Of a stretch of 64,000 nucleotides of DNA, positions 34,789 to 41,681 are shown in pieces. The position numbers and the translations under genes are program-made. How positions within the stretch are numbered: the stretch's first letter is position 1; each line of letters begins with the position of its first letter. Under the pieces are notes generated by a model. That model worked only from the letters and a program-made list of their open reading frames with translations. It had not been told where the DNA came from and did not search any database. Source of the DNA: Pseudonocardia sp. MH-G8 (lineage in GTDB: Bacteria > Actinomycetota > Actinomycetes > Mycobacteriales > Pseudonocardiaceae); assembly GCF_002262885.1 (NCBI RefSeq), contig NZ_NKYF01000010.1:1-64000 (forward strand), given 5' to 3'.

Positions 34789-35054
34789 ATCTGGAACGCC
34801 CCGACCAGCAGCGCCGCGACCGAGGCGAGCGCGAGACCGCCGATCACCCACGCCGACCCGACCAGCCCCTCGTAGGCGGTGGCCGACCGGTTCCGCCGGC
34901 CGATGATCAACATCAGGGCGCAGATCAGGATGCCGAGCACTCCGGCGACGAGCACCCCCCATTTGAGCCAACCGAGTAGATCGCCGGCGAGGTCGGCGAA
35001 CCCCGGCGGGGCCACCGGTCCGGGGTCGGGAACTGACGCTCTGATCGTGTTCAT
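34785..35054 (-). CDS. Small two-helix membrane protein of the conjugation operon (VirB2-like?)
   Basis: An 89-residue protein with two hydrophobic helices (WGVLVAGVLGILICALMLIIG and AWVIGGLALASVAALLVGAF) joined by a short polar loop with RRNRSATAYEGLVGS. This hairpin with a small loop is the layout of VirB2/TrbC pilins and of small actinobacterial mating-channel proteins. No cleaved signal is obvious. Coupled at both ends to neighbours. Could be a pore subunit; not proven by sequence. Confidence 0.72.
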   Translation of the reverse strand: MNTIRASVPDPGPVAPPGFADLAGDLLGWLKWGVLVAGVLGILICALMLIIGRRNRSATAYEGLVGSAWVIGGLALASVAALLVGAFQI

Positions 35055-35617
35055 GGTGTCCTCCCAGGTGCTGTGGTTGGTGCGGCCCGCCCGGGGGCCG
35101 GGCGGGCTGCGGCGGGGGAGCGGCCGTCCACCGCGGCGCGCAGATCCCGCAGCGCGCCGGCGAAGCGGCGTAGATTTCGCGGGAGCTCGGTGCGGGGCGT
35201 CGCGAGCAGCCCTCGGACCTCGTCGAGCGGCGCGGCGAGCTCACGCCAGCGGCGGACGTACGGCAGCACGACGACCGCGGCGGCATGCGGCTCCAGCAAC
35301 CGCAGCCGGGCGGTTACCGGCCTGCTCGGGCCGTGCGCGTCCGCCGCGGTCACCGCCAGCACCGGGCGGCGTCCGGTCACCTGAGCGACAAGTTGCGCGG
35401 CCCGGCCGGCCCGGATCAACGAGTCGCCGGTCGCCCGGCACACCAGGACGTCCACCGCTCGGCCGACGAACACCCCGCGGTCGGCCGCGCCGAGCGCTGT
35501 CGCGACCGTGGTCGCGCCGACGCCGCCCGCGACACCGGCAACGGTCAACCGTCGTCGGCGCGAATCCCGCGCACCGACTCGCCCGAATCCCGGGCAGCGA
35601 TCATCTGTGGTCGTCAC
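35051..35617 (-). CDS. P-loop-like protein, first gene of the conjugation operon
   Basis: A 188-residue protein with LTVAGVAGGVGATTVATALG at about residues 24-43, the shape of a MinD/ParA P-loop but lacking both lysines that normally contact phosphate. DVLVCRATGDSLIRAGRA and PVLAVTAADAHG follow in the order of a small Rossmann fold. The C-terminus is Arg/Ala/Pro-rich. GTG 35617 has AGGAGG seven bases ahead. Such proteins head several actinobacterial conjugation operons; the role (positioning of the machine?) is inferred. Confidence 0.7.
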   Translation of the reverse strand: MTTTDDRCPGFGRVGARDSRRRRLTVAGVAGGVGATTVATALGAADRGVFVGRAVDVLVCRATGDSLIRAGRAAQLVAQVTGRRPVLAVTAADAHGPSRPVTARLRLLEPHAAAVVVLPYVRRWRELAAPLDEVRGLLATPRTELPRNLRRFAGALRDLRAAVDGRSPAAARPAPGRAAPTTAPGRTP

Positions 35618-36085
35618 CGGTGTACCTCCTCTCGTTGGCGAGGAGGGTCCGGCTGGTTCGCTGCGACTGCGTTGCTCGGGCGTGGCCGGGTGCAATTCGG
35701 CTGCGACCACGACGGGCAAGGGAGCCGGCCGCGACCCGGCGGGCGCGCGGTCGCGGCGAAGCCGGCGCTGATTACAGCCCGACCACGGTTTGACCACGGT
35801 CTGACCACGCGTGTCGCCCACCCGGCGCACGACCCTGCGACCGCGCTGGCAACAGCTCGGGACGGACACGGGTGTACGCCCGCGGTCCGCGCCGCCCGCG
35901 GCCCGATCAGCCCTGCGGCCACCGCTGCCAGGTAGTGGTCCGGTGTGTGCTCGCGGCGGCGGGCCGATGACGCCTTCGCAGGTGGAAACCGGGATTGCTC
36001 GGTGTCCGAAAGGCCTCGGCGGCCTGCATGATGTAGGTCACTGAAAGTTGCTGGGGGGTGGTGGCCCCGCCAGCACTAGAAGGGA
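35618..36085. other. Divergent intergenic region with 11-bp direct repeats
   Basis: About 470 bases between the conjugation operon and the sigma-like gene. No convincing reading frame. It contains three 11-bp-spaced GACCACG repeats (35781-35810) and should carry the promoters of both divergent units. I see no strong -35/-10 pair. Confidence 0.5.
35781..35811. repeat. Three direct repeats GACCACGGTYT with 11-bp period
   Basis: GACCACGGTTT at 35781, GACCACGGTCT at 35792 and GACCACGCGT at 35803 stand one helical turn apart. This arrangement suits cooperative binding of a regulator on one face of DNA ahead of the conjugation operon. An iteron or oriT role is also possible. Confidence 0.55.
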
Positions 36086-36119
36086 GCATCGACTGCCGTA
36101 CGGAGGAGGCAGTCAATGC
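36086..36119 (+). promoter_or_regulatory. Stem-loop in the leader of the sigma-like gene
   Basis: GCATCGACTGCC and GGCAGTCAATGC form 12-bp arms with one mismatch around a 10-base loop that contains GGAGGA. It ends 21 bases before the ATG at 36141. As RNA it could control translation; as DNA it could be an operator. Confidence 0.45.
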
Positions 36120-36140
36120 ACCTGACCGGAGACAGCCGTT

Positions 36141-36956
36141 ATGGATCGTGCACGGGCCGCCCGGCCCTGGCTGGGCGAACAGTCCCGCCGCGATCCGTGG
36201 CGCGCGGATGAGGCACTACAACCCGCCGAGGACGACGCCGACGACGGGCATGAGCAGCGCGAGGATGAGGCCACCCGCGCGCGGCGGGAGAAGATCGAGC
36301 GCCTGGCCGCCGACGTCGACCTGCACCTGCGCCTCGCGCTGATCGGGTTTACCGGGCCGGAGTATCGCGAGTTCCAGACCGAGCTGACCCGCTACGGCCT
36401 TGACGTGATGACCGGCTGGCTACGCACCGGGAAGATCTTCGCCAAGATGAACGAGGCCCGCCTCGGGATCGCCCACCCACCCGAGGGCGCTCTCGACCGG
36501 GACGCTCAGGACGAGCTCGCAGGGGAGACCGTCGCGATCGCGTTGTACCGGTTCCACCACGACGTCCTGCTGCGCGGCAAATGGGATCCGCGCAAGGGCG
36601 CCAGCCTGACTACGTACTTCATCGGCCAGTGCAAGATCCGTTTCGCCAACATCTACAGGGCCTGGCTGGACAAGGAGACCGGCGGCGCGCTGCTGGTCGA
36701 CCCCACCGCCGCAGACCCGGGCATCGACGCACCGACCGCGGCGATCGACGGCCCCGAGTGGAAGGCGGTGGCACGCGGCTACATCCGGCGGGGTACCCGC
36801 GCCGTGCGCGACCCACGTGTCCACCGCGCGCTGGAGCTGATCGCCGCTGACCACACCCAGGCCGAGATCGCCGTCGACCTCGGCCTATCAGAGAAGACGA
36901 TCGAGCGGATGCTCGCCAACAACCGCGACCGGATCAGGAAGCTGGGAATCGCATGA
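36141..36956 (+). CDS. Sigma-70-like regulator of the element
   Basis: A 271-residue protein. A charged N-terminus leads to RREKIERLAADVDLHLRLALIGFTG, then a helical middle with VAIALYRFHHDVLLRGKWDPRKGASLTTYFIGQCKIRFANIYRAW (in part), which resembles sigma region 2, and a C-terminal helix-turn-helix AADHTQAEIAVDLGLSEKTIERMLANNRDRI like sigma region 4. This type occurs in actinobacterial integrative elements, divergent from the transfer operon. Start ATG 36141 has GGAG about 9 bases ahead. Likely switches on the transfer or small genes; direct target unknown. Confidence 0.75.
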   Translation: MDRARAARPWLGEQSRRDPWRADEALQPAEDDADDGHEQREDEATRARREKIERLAADVDLHLRLALIGFTGPEYREFQTELTRYGLDVMTGWLRTGKIFAKMNEARLGIAHPPEGALDRDAQDELAGETVAIALYRFHHDVLLRGKWDPRKGASLTTYFIGQCKIRFANIYRAWLDKETGGALLVDPTAADPGIDAPTAAIDGPEWKAVARGYIRRGTRAVRDPRVHRALELIAADHTQAEIAVDLGLSEKTIERMLANNRDRIRKLGIA

Positions 36957-37147
36957 CACCCCCATCACGATCGCCGAAGTCAGCGTCCTCGACGCCGTCC
37001 ATGTCGGTGCTCATCGCCCGGTCCTCGCTCGGCGCCCGGGACGCCCGCCAGGCCCGCGCGCGCGTCGACGTCGACGTCGCCCACCGCATCGTCGACCGCG
37101 CCGCTCGGCGCCCCGCCGCCGTCCGGCCACAACATCTTGGGGGGTAA
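36953..37147 (+). CDS. Possible small protein coupled to the sigma-like gene
   Basis: A 64-codon frame starting at ATGA that overlaps the sigma-like stop. The product begins with a Ser/Pro-rich stretch and ends in a helical, arginine-rich segment (DARQARARVDVDVAHRIVDRAARRP). No family is recognised. The overlap argues for translation by coupling, but composition alone cannot prove coding. Confidence 0.4.
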   Translation: MTPPSRSPKSASSTPSMSVLIARSSLGARDARQARARVDVDVAHRIVDRAARRPAAVRPQHLGG

Positions 37148-37227
37148 ACCGAGAAATGGCACTACACCTTCGGTGTCGACGCAATCTCAACCCGGGACTG
37201 CGCGGCGTGAACAGGAAGGTTCAGGCC

Positions 37228-37446
37228 ATGTCCCGCTCCCCCCGCTCCGGATCCGCGCGCAGCGCGATCACAGGCCGCTACGTCACCGCTACCGCTGCGG
37301 CCCGGCACCCGCGCACCACGGTCACCAACGCCGTGGGCGCCAGCCGGGCGACCGGCACCGCGCATCGCAGCGCGATCACAGGCCGCTACGTCGCCGAGGC
37401 GACCGCGACCCGGCACCCGCGCACCACGGTCACCGAGAACCGGTGA
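37228..37446 (+). CDS. Small protein with two SAITGRYV...RHPRTTVT repeats
   Basis: A 72-residue basic protein built from two near-identical modules, each containing RSAITGRYV, then ATA-ARHPRTTVT. The first module is near residues 11-34 and the second near 47-69. Proteins with this GRYV/RHP-TT motif are frequent, in one or two copies, in actinobacterial phages and mobile elements; their role is unknown. ATG 37228 has GGAAGG ahead. The matching stretches are also nearly identical in DNA, which shows a recent internal duplication. Confidence 0.72.
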   Translation: MSRSPRSGSARSAITGRYVTATAAARHPRTTVTNAVGASRATGTAHRSAITGRYVAEATATRHPRTTVTENR

Positions 37447-37525
37447 CCCCCGGTCTGCACCTGGGGCTCCATCCGAGCGGTCGTCCCCCGGCGGCCGCCA
37501 CTCGATCACGACGAAAGGCACCACC

Positions 37526-37756
37526 ATGGCTGAGGGCGACATCCACACCAGCAAACAGGGCGACCGCTGGGTGAACAAGGCCGAGGGCAACCAGCGCGCC
37601 TCCAACAGCGCACCGACGAAGGCGGAGGCACAGGCCGCAGGCCGGGAGATGGCCATCGACCGTGGGGTCGAGCACGTCATTCACAACCAGGACGGCCGGA
37701 TCGGCGAGCGCAACACCTACCCCCGCAGCCGCGACCCCAAGAACTCGAAGGGCTGA
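37526..37756 (+). CDS. DUF2188-family small protein
   Basis: A 76-residue protein with the DUF2188 pattern: DRWVNKAEGNQRASNSAPTKAEAQAAGREMA (in part), then EHVIHNQDGRIGERNTYP. These form a small three-stranded sheet packed by a helix and occur widely in bacteria and mobile elements without known function. ATG 37526 has AAAGG ahead. It is the last plus-strand gene before a strong terminator. Confidence 0.82.
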   Translation: MAEGDIHTSKQGDRWVNKAEGNQRASNSAPTKAEAQAAGREMAIDRGVEHVIHNQDGRIGERNTYPRSRDPKNSKG

Positions 37757-37785
37757 CCGCTCCGACGTCGCGGACCGTCGAACAA

Positions 37786-37826
37786 CCGCCGGGTGACAGA
37801 GAACCCCCTCCATCACCCGGCGGTTT
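37786..37826 (+). terminator. Intrinsic terminator after the DUF2188 gene
   Basis: CCGCCGGGTGA and TCACCCGGCGG make a perfect 11-bp stem (37786-37796 and 37813-37823) with a 16-base loop, followed by TTTCGTC. Lies 30 bases after the stop of the DUF2188 gene and ends the sigma-like unit. Confidence 0.78.
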
Positions 37827-38179
37827 CGTCTTGGTTCCGGCCCACCGCGCCGGAGGGTCAGATGCTGGCCACGTCGGTCGTGCACGATCCGCTGCAGGTG
37901 ATCGTGCACTCGGACGGGTCGAGCCCCGGAGGTCGCCTGGCTACTCGTCCGGCTGGCTGCCGCCGTGATGCCGTGATGCCGTGATGCCGTGTCGCTGTGT
38001 CTGAGGGAGGCCTGGTGACCGCGTCCGCTGCGCGCCGCCGGCTACCGACCACGCGACGACCACCTGGCGAGCGCGCGACGGCCACGGTCGTCCGCGCCGC
38101 CAATCGACTCCGGTCCCGCCGCGCACCCAGCCTGGGATTGATCCGCACCGCACCCCGACCCGCCGTGTTGATCTCCGGT
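37827..38179. other. Gene-free stretch near the right end of the element
   Basis: No supported coding frame. Contains a short microsatellite, CCGTGATG three times in a row at 37963-37986. The region separates the element's last terminator from the glnA end. Confidence 0.45.
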
Positions 38180-38198
38180 GTGGCACATCCGTGGCACA
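38180..38198. repeat. Two GTGGCACA direct repeats at 11-bp spacing
   Basis: GTGGCACA at 38180-38187 and again at 38191-38198. Tandem sites of this kind are used as arm-binding sites for tyrosine integrases; here they stand just before the glnA backbone, so they may mark the right end of the integrated element. No integrase gene is seen next to them. Confidence 0.35.
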
Positions 38199-38206
38199 CG
38201 AGCACG

Positions 38207-38268
38207 AAAAACGGTGGTTGACGCCGGCAGACGCCGGAAGGCATCTGCGCAGGTCAACCACCGTTTTG
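38207..38268 (-). terminator. Long stem-loop terminator of glnA, probably bidirectional
   Basis: AAAACGGTGGTTGAC (38208-38222) pairs perfectly with GTCAACCACCGTTTT (38253-38267); an inner GCAGA/TCTGC pair extends the hairpin. On the minus strand it is followed by TTTTTCGTG, a good intrinsic terminator 34 bases after the glnA stop; the other strand also has a T tract. Confidence 0.75.
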
Positions 38269-38301
38269 CGGACAGCTCAGCAGGTCAGAAACCTGCAGGA
38301 A

Positions 38302-39723
38302 TCAGACGTCGTAGTACAGCGCGAACTCGTACGGGTGCGGGCGCAGCCGCAGCGGGTCGATCTCGTTCTCCCGCTTGTAGGCGATCCAGGTCTCGATCAG
38401 GTCGGGGGTGAAGACGCCACCCTCGAGCAGGTAGTCGTGGTCGGCCTCGAGCCGGTCGATGACGGCGCCGAGGCTGGCGGGCACCTGCGGGATGTCCCTG
38501 GCCTCCTCGGGCGGGAGCTCGTAGAGGTCCTTGTCGATCGGGGCGGGCGGCTCGATCTTGTTCTTGATGCCGTCGATTCCGGCCATCAGCATCGCCGAGA
38601 AGGCGAGGTACGGGTTGCCGGACGAGTCGGGGCAGCGGAACTCGATGCGCTTGGCCTTCGGGCTGTTGCCCGACAGCGGGATGCGGATGCAGGCCGAGCG
38701 GTTGCGGGCCGAGTAGACCAGGTTGACCGGGGCCTCGTAGCCCGGGACCAGGCGGTGGTAGGAGTTCACCGTCGGGTTGGTGAAGGCCAGCAGGCTCGGG
38801 GCGTGGTGCAGCAGGCCGCCGATGTAGTAGCGCGCCATGTCGGACAGGCCGCCGTAGCCGGTCTCGTCGTGGAAGAGCGGCTGGCCGTCCTTCCACAGCG
38901 ACTGGTGGACGTGCATGCCCGAGCCGTTGTCGCCGAACAGCGGCTTCGGCATGAAGGTCGCGGTCTTGCCGGCCTGCCACGCCGTGTTCTTCACCAGGTA
39001 CTTGAAGAGCATGACGTCGTCGGCCGCGTGGAGCAGGGTGTTGAACTTGTAGTTGATCTCCGCCTGCCCGGCGGTGCCGACCTCGTGGTGCTCGCGCTCG
39101 ACCTCGAAGCCCGACGCGGTCATGTTGTGCACGATGTCGGCGCGCAGGTCGGCGTAGTGGTCCACCGGCGGCACGGGGAAGTAGCCGCCCTTGTAGTTGA
39201 CCTTGTAGCCGAGGTTGCCGCCCGCTTCCTCGCGCCCGGTGTTCCACCAGCCCTCGGCGGAGTCGATGTGGTGGAAGGTCTCGTGCGGGTTGGAGCCGAA
39301 GCGGATCGAGTCGAAGAGGTAGAACTCGGCCTCGGGAGCCATGAACGCGGTGTCCGCGATGCCCGAGGCGGTGAGGTACTCCTCGGCCTTGCGGGCGATG
39401 TTGCGCGGGTCGCGGCTGTAGGGCTCGCCCGTGATCGGGTCGTGCACGAAGAAGTTGATGTTCAACGTCTTGTGCTTGCGGAACGGGTCGAGCCGGGCGG
39501 TGGCGGAGTCGGCGAACAGCGCCATGTCCGACTCGTTGATCGCCTGGAAGCCGCGCACCGACGAGCCGTCGAAGGCGGCGCCGTTCTCGAGCAGGTCAGC
39601 GGCCGTGGCGGAGGGGACGGTGAGGTGCTGCATCACTCCGGGGAGGTCGCAGAACCGGATGTCGACGTACTCCACCCCCTCGTCCGAGATGAACTTCAGG
39701 ACCTCTTCGGAGTTGCTGAACAC
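38302..39723 (-). CDS. glnA: Glutamine synthetase type I
   Basis: A 473-residue GSI subunit making glutamine from glutamate, ammonia and ATP. N-terminal beta-grasp: [26 protein letters not shown]. Metal and ATP site motifs: [15 protein letters not shown], then [47 protein letters not shown] (in pieces), and [10 protein letters not shown]. The adenylylation-loop region near residue 390-405 ([17 protein letters not shown] ... [12 protein letters not shown]) is present, so it is the GlnE-regulated beta type. GTG 39723 has AAGGAG eight bases ahead. It is homologous to M. tuberculosis glnA1. Upstream are two GlnR-like boxes. Confidence 0.96.
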   Translation of the reverse strand: MFSNSEEVLKFISDEGVEYVDIRFCDLPGVMQHLTVPSATAADLLENGAAFDGSSVRGFQAINESDMALFADSATARLDPFRKHKTLNINFFVHDPITGEPYSRDPRNIARKAEEYLTASGIADTAFMAPEAEFYLFDSIRFGSNPHETFHHIDSAEGWWNTGREEAGGNLGYKVNYKGGYFPVPPVDHYADLRADIVHNMTASGFEVEREHHEVGTAGQAEINYKFNTLLHAADDVMLFKYLVKNTAWQAGKTATFMPKPLFGDNGSGMHVHQSLWKDGQPLFHDETGYGGLSDMARYYIGGLLHHAPSLLAFTNPTVNSYHRLVPGYEAPVNLVYSARNRSACIRIPLSGNSPKAKRIEFRCPDSSGNPYLAFSAMLMAGIDGIKNKIEPPAPIDKDLYELPPEEARDIPQVPASLGAVIDRLEADHDYLLEGGVFTPDLIETWIAYKRENEIDPLRLRPHPYEFALYYDV

Positions 39724-39794
39724 CCACTGGCTCCTTCGAACGACACGGTGGTCGGCTGGACTGCCTTCGTCGGCGGCGACGCTATGGCGGCCTT

Positions 39795-39832
39795 GTTGCC
39801 CGGTGGTCACCCGTTCGTTTCGCAGACGTTAA
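39795..39832 (-). promoter_or_regulatory. Tandem GlnR-like operator upstream of glnA
   Basis: Read on the minus strand: TTAAC-GTCTGC-GAAAC, six bases, then GTGAC-CACCGG-GCAAC. The published GlnR consensus is gTnAC-n6-GaAAc in pairs spaced 22 bp; the first box differs at one base, the second at one. The pair lies about 70-110 bases ahead of the glnA start. Nitrogen control by GlnR is therefore likely. Confidence 0.68.
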
Positions 39833-39883
39833 CGGGCCCGACCGATCGGCAGGTCCTCGTCACACCCCCATACGCTAAGGCCC

Positions 39884-40345
39884 ATGGCCCGCTGGATCGA
39901 GTCCTGGCTGCCCGGTGCCTCCGCCCAACCGGGCGGACCGCACCCGGGGGAGCGGCTGGGGCTGCCCGCCGCGGGCGTCGCCTCGGCGGCGGGGCTGGGG
40001 CGTCGCATCGCCGCCCTGGCGATCGACTGGCTGCTCGGCTACGGGATCGCGGCGCTGTTCACCGGCCCCGACGCCCTCGCAGACCCGAGCCTGGGCTGGT
40101 ACGTGCTCGGCGTCTGGTACCTGCTCACGGCAGTGCCGGTGGCCGTGTTCGGCGCCACCGCCGGAATGGTCGCGCTGGGCATCCGGGTCGCGTCGGTCGA
40201 CACGTCCGCCGTGATCGGCGTTCCCCGCGCGCTGCTGCGCACCGCCATGATCGCGCTGGTGCTCCCGCCGCTGGCCCGCGACGAGGACGGCCGCGGCTGG
40301 CACGACCGCGCCACGCGCACGGTCGTGGTCCGGAGCCGGGCTTGA
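39884..40345 (+). CDS. RDD-family membrane protein
   Basis: A 153-residue protein with the RDD layout: GLGRRIAALAIDWLLGYGIAAL (Arg and Asp of the family at the first helix), a second helix (WYVLGVWYLLTAVPVAVFGATAGMVALGIRVAS) with the loop Gly, and a short C-terminal hydrophobic part followed by GWHDRATRTVVV, which supplies the third family acidic residue. Homologue of the membrane protein next to glnA1 in mycobacteria. Divergent from glnA. Function unknown; some members are ion or amino acid transport-linked. Confidence 0.85.
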   Translation: MARWIESWLPGASAQPGGPHPGERLGLPAAGVASAAGLGRRIAALAIDWLLGYGIAALFTGPDALADPSLGWYVLGVWYLLTAVPVAVFGATAGMVALGIRVASVDTSAVIGVPRALLRTAMIALVLPPLARDEDGRGWHDRATRTVVVRSRA

Positions 40346-40379
40346 CCCTCCCCGTGGGGGAGACCGGACGGTCGGACCC

Positions 40380-40907
40380 ATGCACACCGACACCACCGCC
40401 CCGGCCGTCATCGACCTGCCCGCCCGCGCCGTGCTGACCGTCGACGGCACCGGCGCCCCCGAGGCACCCGCGTTCGCCGCGGCCGTCCGCGCCCTGTTCG
40501 CCGTGCGGGCCGCCCTCGGAGCCCGCGAGGACGTTCCGCTGGAGGGCAGCTACAGCCAGGACGGCGACCCGTTGCGCTTCGACCTCGCCGCCCCCGACGG
40601 CTGGCACTGGCGGTTGCTCGTTCCCGCCCCGCCGCAGGCCACGCCCGAGGCCGTGGCGACCGCCGCCGCCCGCTTCGGCGCCCCTGTCCACCTGCGCATG
40701 CCACGGGCCCAGCGCGTGGCGCGGTTGTTGCACCACGGCCCGTACGCCGACGAGGGGCCCTCGCTCGCGGCGCTGTACGCGTTCGTCGAACGCGCGGGGC
40801 TCGTGCCGGCCGGTCCGCACACGGAGGTCTACCTGACCGACCCGTCCGCGACGCCGCCCGCGCAGTTGCGCACGCTCCTGCAGGTGCCGGTCAGCCGATG
40901 GGTCTGA
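40380..40907 (+). CDS. GyrI-like effector-binding protein
   Basis: A 175-residue stand-alone GyrI-like domain. RAVLTVDGTGAPEAPAFAAAVRALFAVRAAL and PLEGSYSQDGDP form the first half; HLRMPRAQRVARLLHHGPYADEGPSLAALYAFVERAGL and PHTEVYLTDPSATPPAQLRTLLQVPV the second, the typical HGPY and EVYL patterns. Such proteins bind hydrophobic small molecules. It overlaps the MerR gene by ten bases; the C-terminal ETYLTDPS motif recurs in that gene, so the pair probably share a ligand class. Confidence 0.8.
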   Translation: MHTDTTAPAVIDLPARAVLTVDGTGAPEAPAFAAAVRALFAVRAALGAREDVPLEGSYSQDGDPLRFDLAAPDGWHWRLLVPAPPQATPEAVATAAARFGAPVHLRMPRAQRVARLLHHGPYADEGPSLAALYAFVERAGLVPAGPHTEVYLTDPSATPPAQLRTLLQVPVSRWV

Positions 40908-41665
40908 TGCCGATCGGCGAGTTCGCCCGGCTGGCGCGGCTCACGGTCAAGGCCGTGCGCCATTACGACGCCGAAGGGCTGCTCGTCCCGGCCTCGGTCG
41001 ACCCGCACTCCGGCTACCGCTACTACCGGGCCGAGCAGGTGCGGACGGCCACGACGATCGCGCTGCTGCGCGGCCTCGACGTGCCGCTGCCGGTGGTGCG
41101 GGAGGTGCTCCGCGCCCCCGACGACGCCGCGGTGGCCGTCGTGCTCGCCGAGCAGCGGGAGCGCCTGGCCGCCGAGCTGGCGCACCGGGAGCAGGTGCTG
41201 CGCACGCTCGACGCGCTGCGCGAGGCGCCCGAGCGGGTGCCCTACGCCGTCGCGATCGCCGACCGCGCGCCGGTCCGGCTGGACGGGCTCACCGGGCGGG
41301 TCCGGGCCGCCGCGCTCGACGAGGACACCGGCGCCCTGTGCCGCGCCGTGCTGCGCAAGGGTCTCGGTGCGGGGCGCGCGCCGCTCGTCGCGGTGTTCCC
41401 GCTGGACCTGGTGGACGAGTTCGACGTGCTGGTGGGCGTGCCCGCGGCCGCCGGCAGCGACGGACTGCCCGGCGGTGCGTGGGCGAGCACCCTGCACGTC
41501 GGGCCGTACCCGCAGCTCCCACTGGCCTACACCGCGCTGCTGGAGCACGTGCGCGAGCACGGCCACCGCCCGGCCGGCCCGGTGGCCGAGACCTACCTGA
41601 CGGATCCGAGCACAGCCGAGCCCCAGGAGCTGGTCACCCGCGTGGCGGTGGCCCTGGCGGACTGA
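40898..41665 (+). CDS. MerR-family regulator with GyrI-like domain
   Basis: A 255-residue regulator. N-terminal MerR winged helix: PIGEFARLARLTVKAVRHYDAEGLL, then SGYRYYRAEQVRTATTIALLRGL; a linker helix (EQRERLAAELAHREQVLRTLDAL) and a C-terminal GyrI-like ligand domain with LHVGPYPQLPLAYTALLEHVREHG and ETYLTDPSTAEPQELV. Multidrug-sensing BmrR-like layout. ATG 40898 or 40907 are both possible starts. Co-transcribed with the GyrI-like gene; targets unknown. Convergent with the GntR gene. Confidence 0.83.
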   Translation: MGLMPIGEFARLARLTVKAVRHYDAEGLLVPASVDPHSGYRYYRAEQVRTATTIALLRGLDVPLPVVREVLRAPDDAAVAVVLAEQRERLAAELAHREQVLRTLDALREAPERVPYAVAIADRAPVRLDGLTGRVRAAALDEDTGALCRAVLRKGLGAGRAPLVAVFPLDLVDEFDVLVGVPAAAGSDGLPGGAWASTLHVGPYPQLPLAYTALLEHVREHGHRPAGPVAETYLTDPSTAEPQELVTRVAVALAD

Positions 41666-41681
41666 GGGCCGCCGCCCGGCG

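Noticed and set aside
35614-35922. A 102-codon minus-strand frame ahead of the transfer operon
   Set aside because: Composition is not protein-like; it would run through the AGGAGG site and the repeats of the control region.
37793-37984. A 63-codon frame after the DUF2188 gene
   Set aside because: Starts inside the stem of a strong terminator and has no family or ribosome site.
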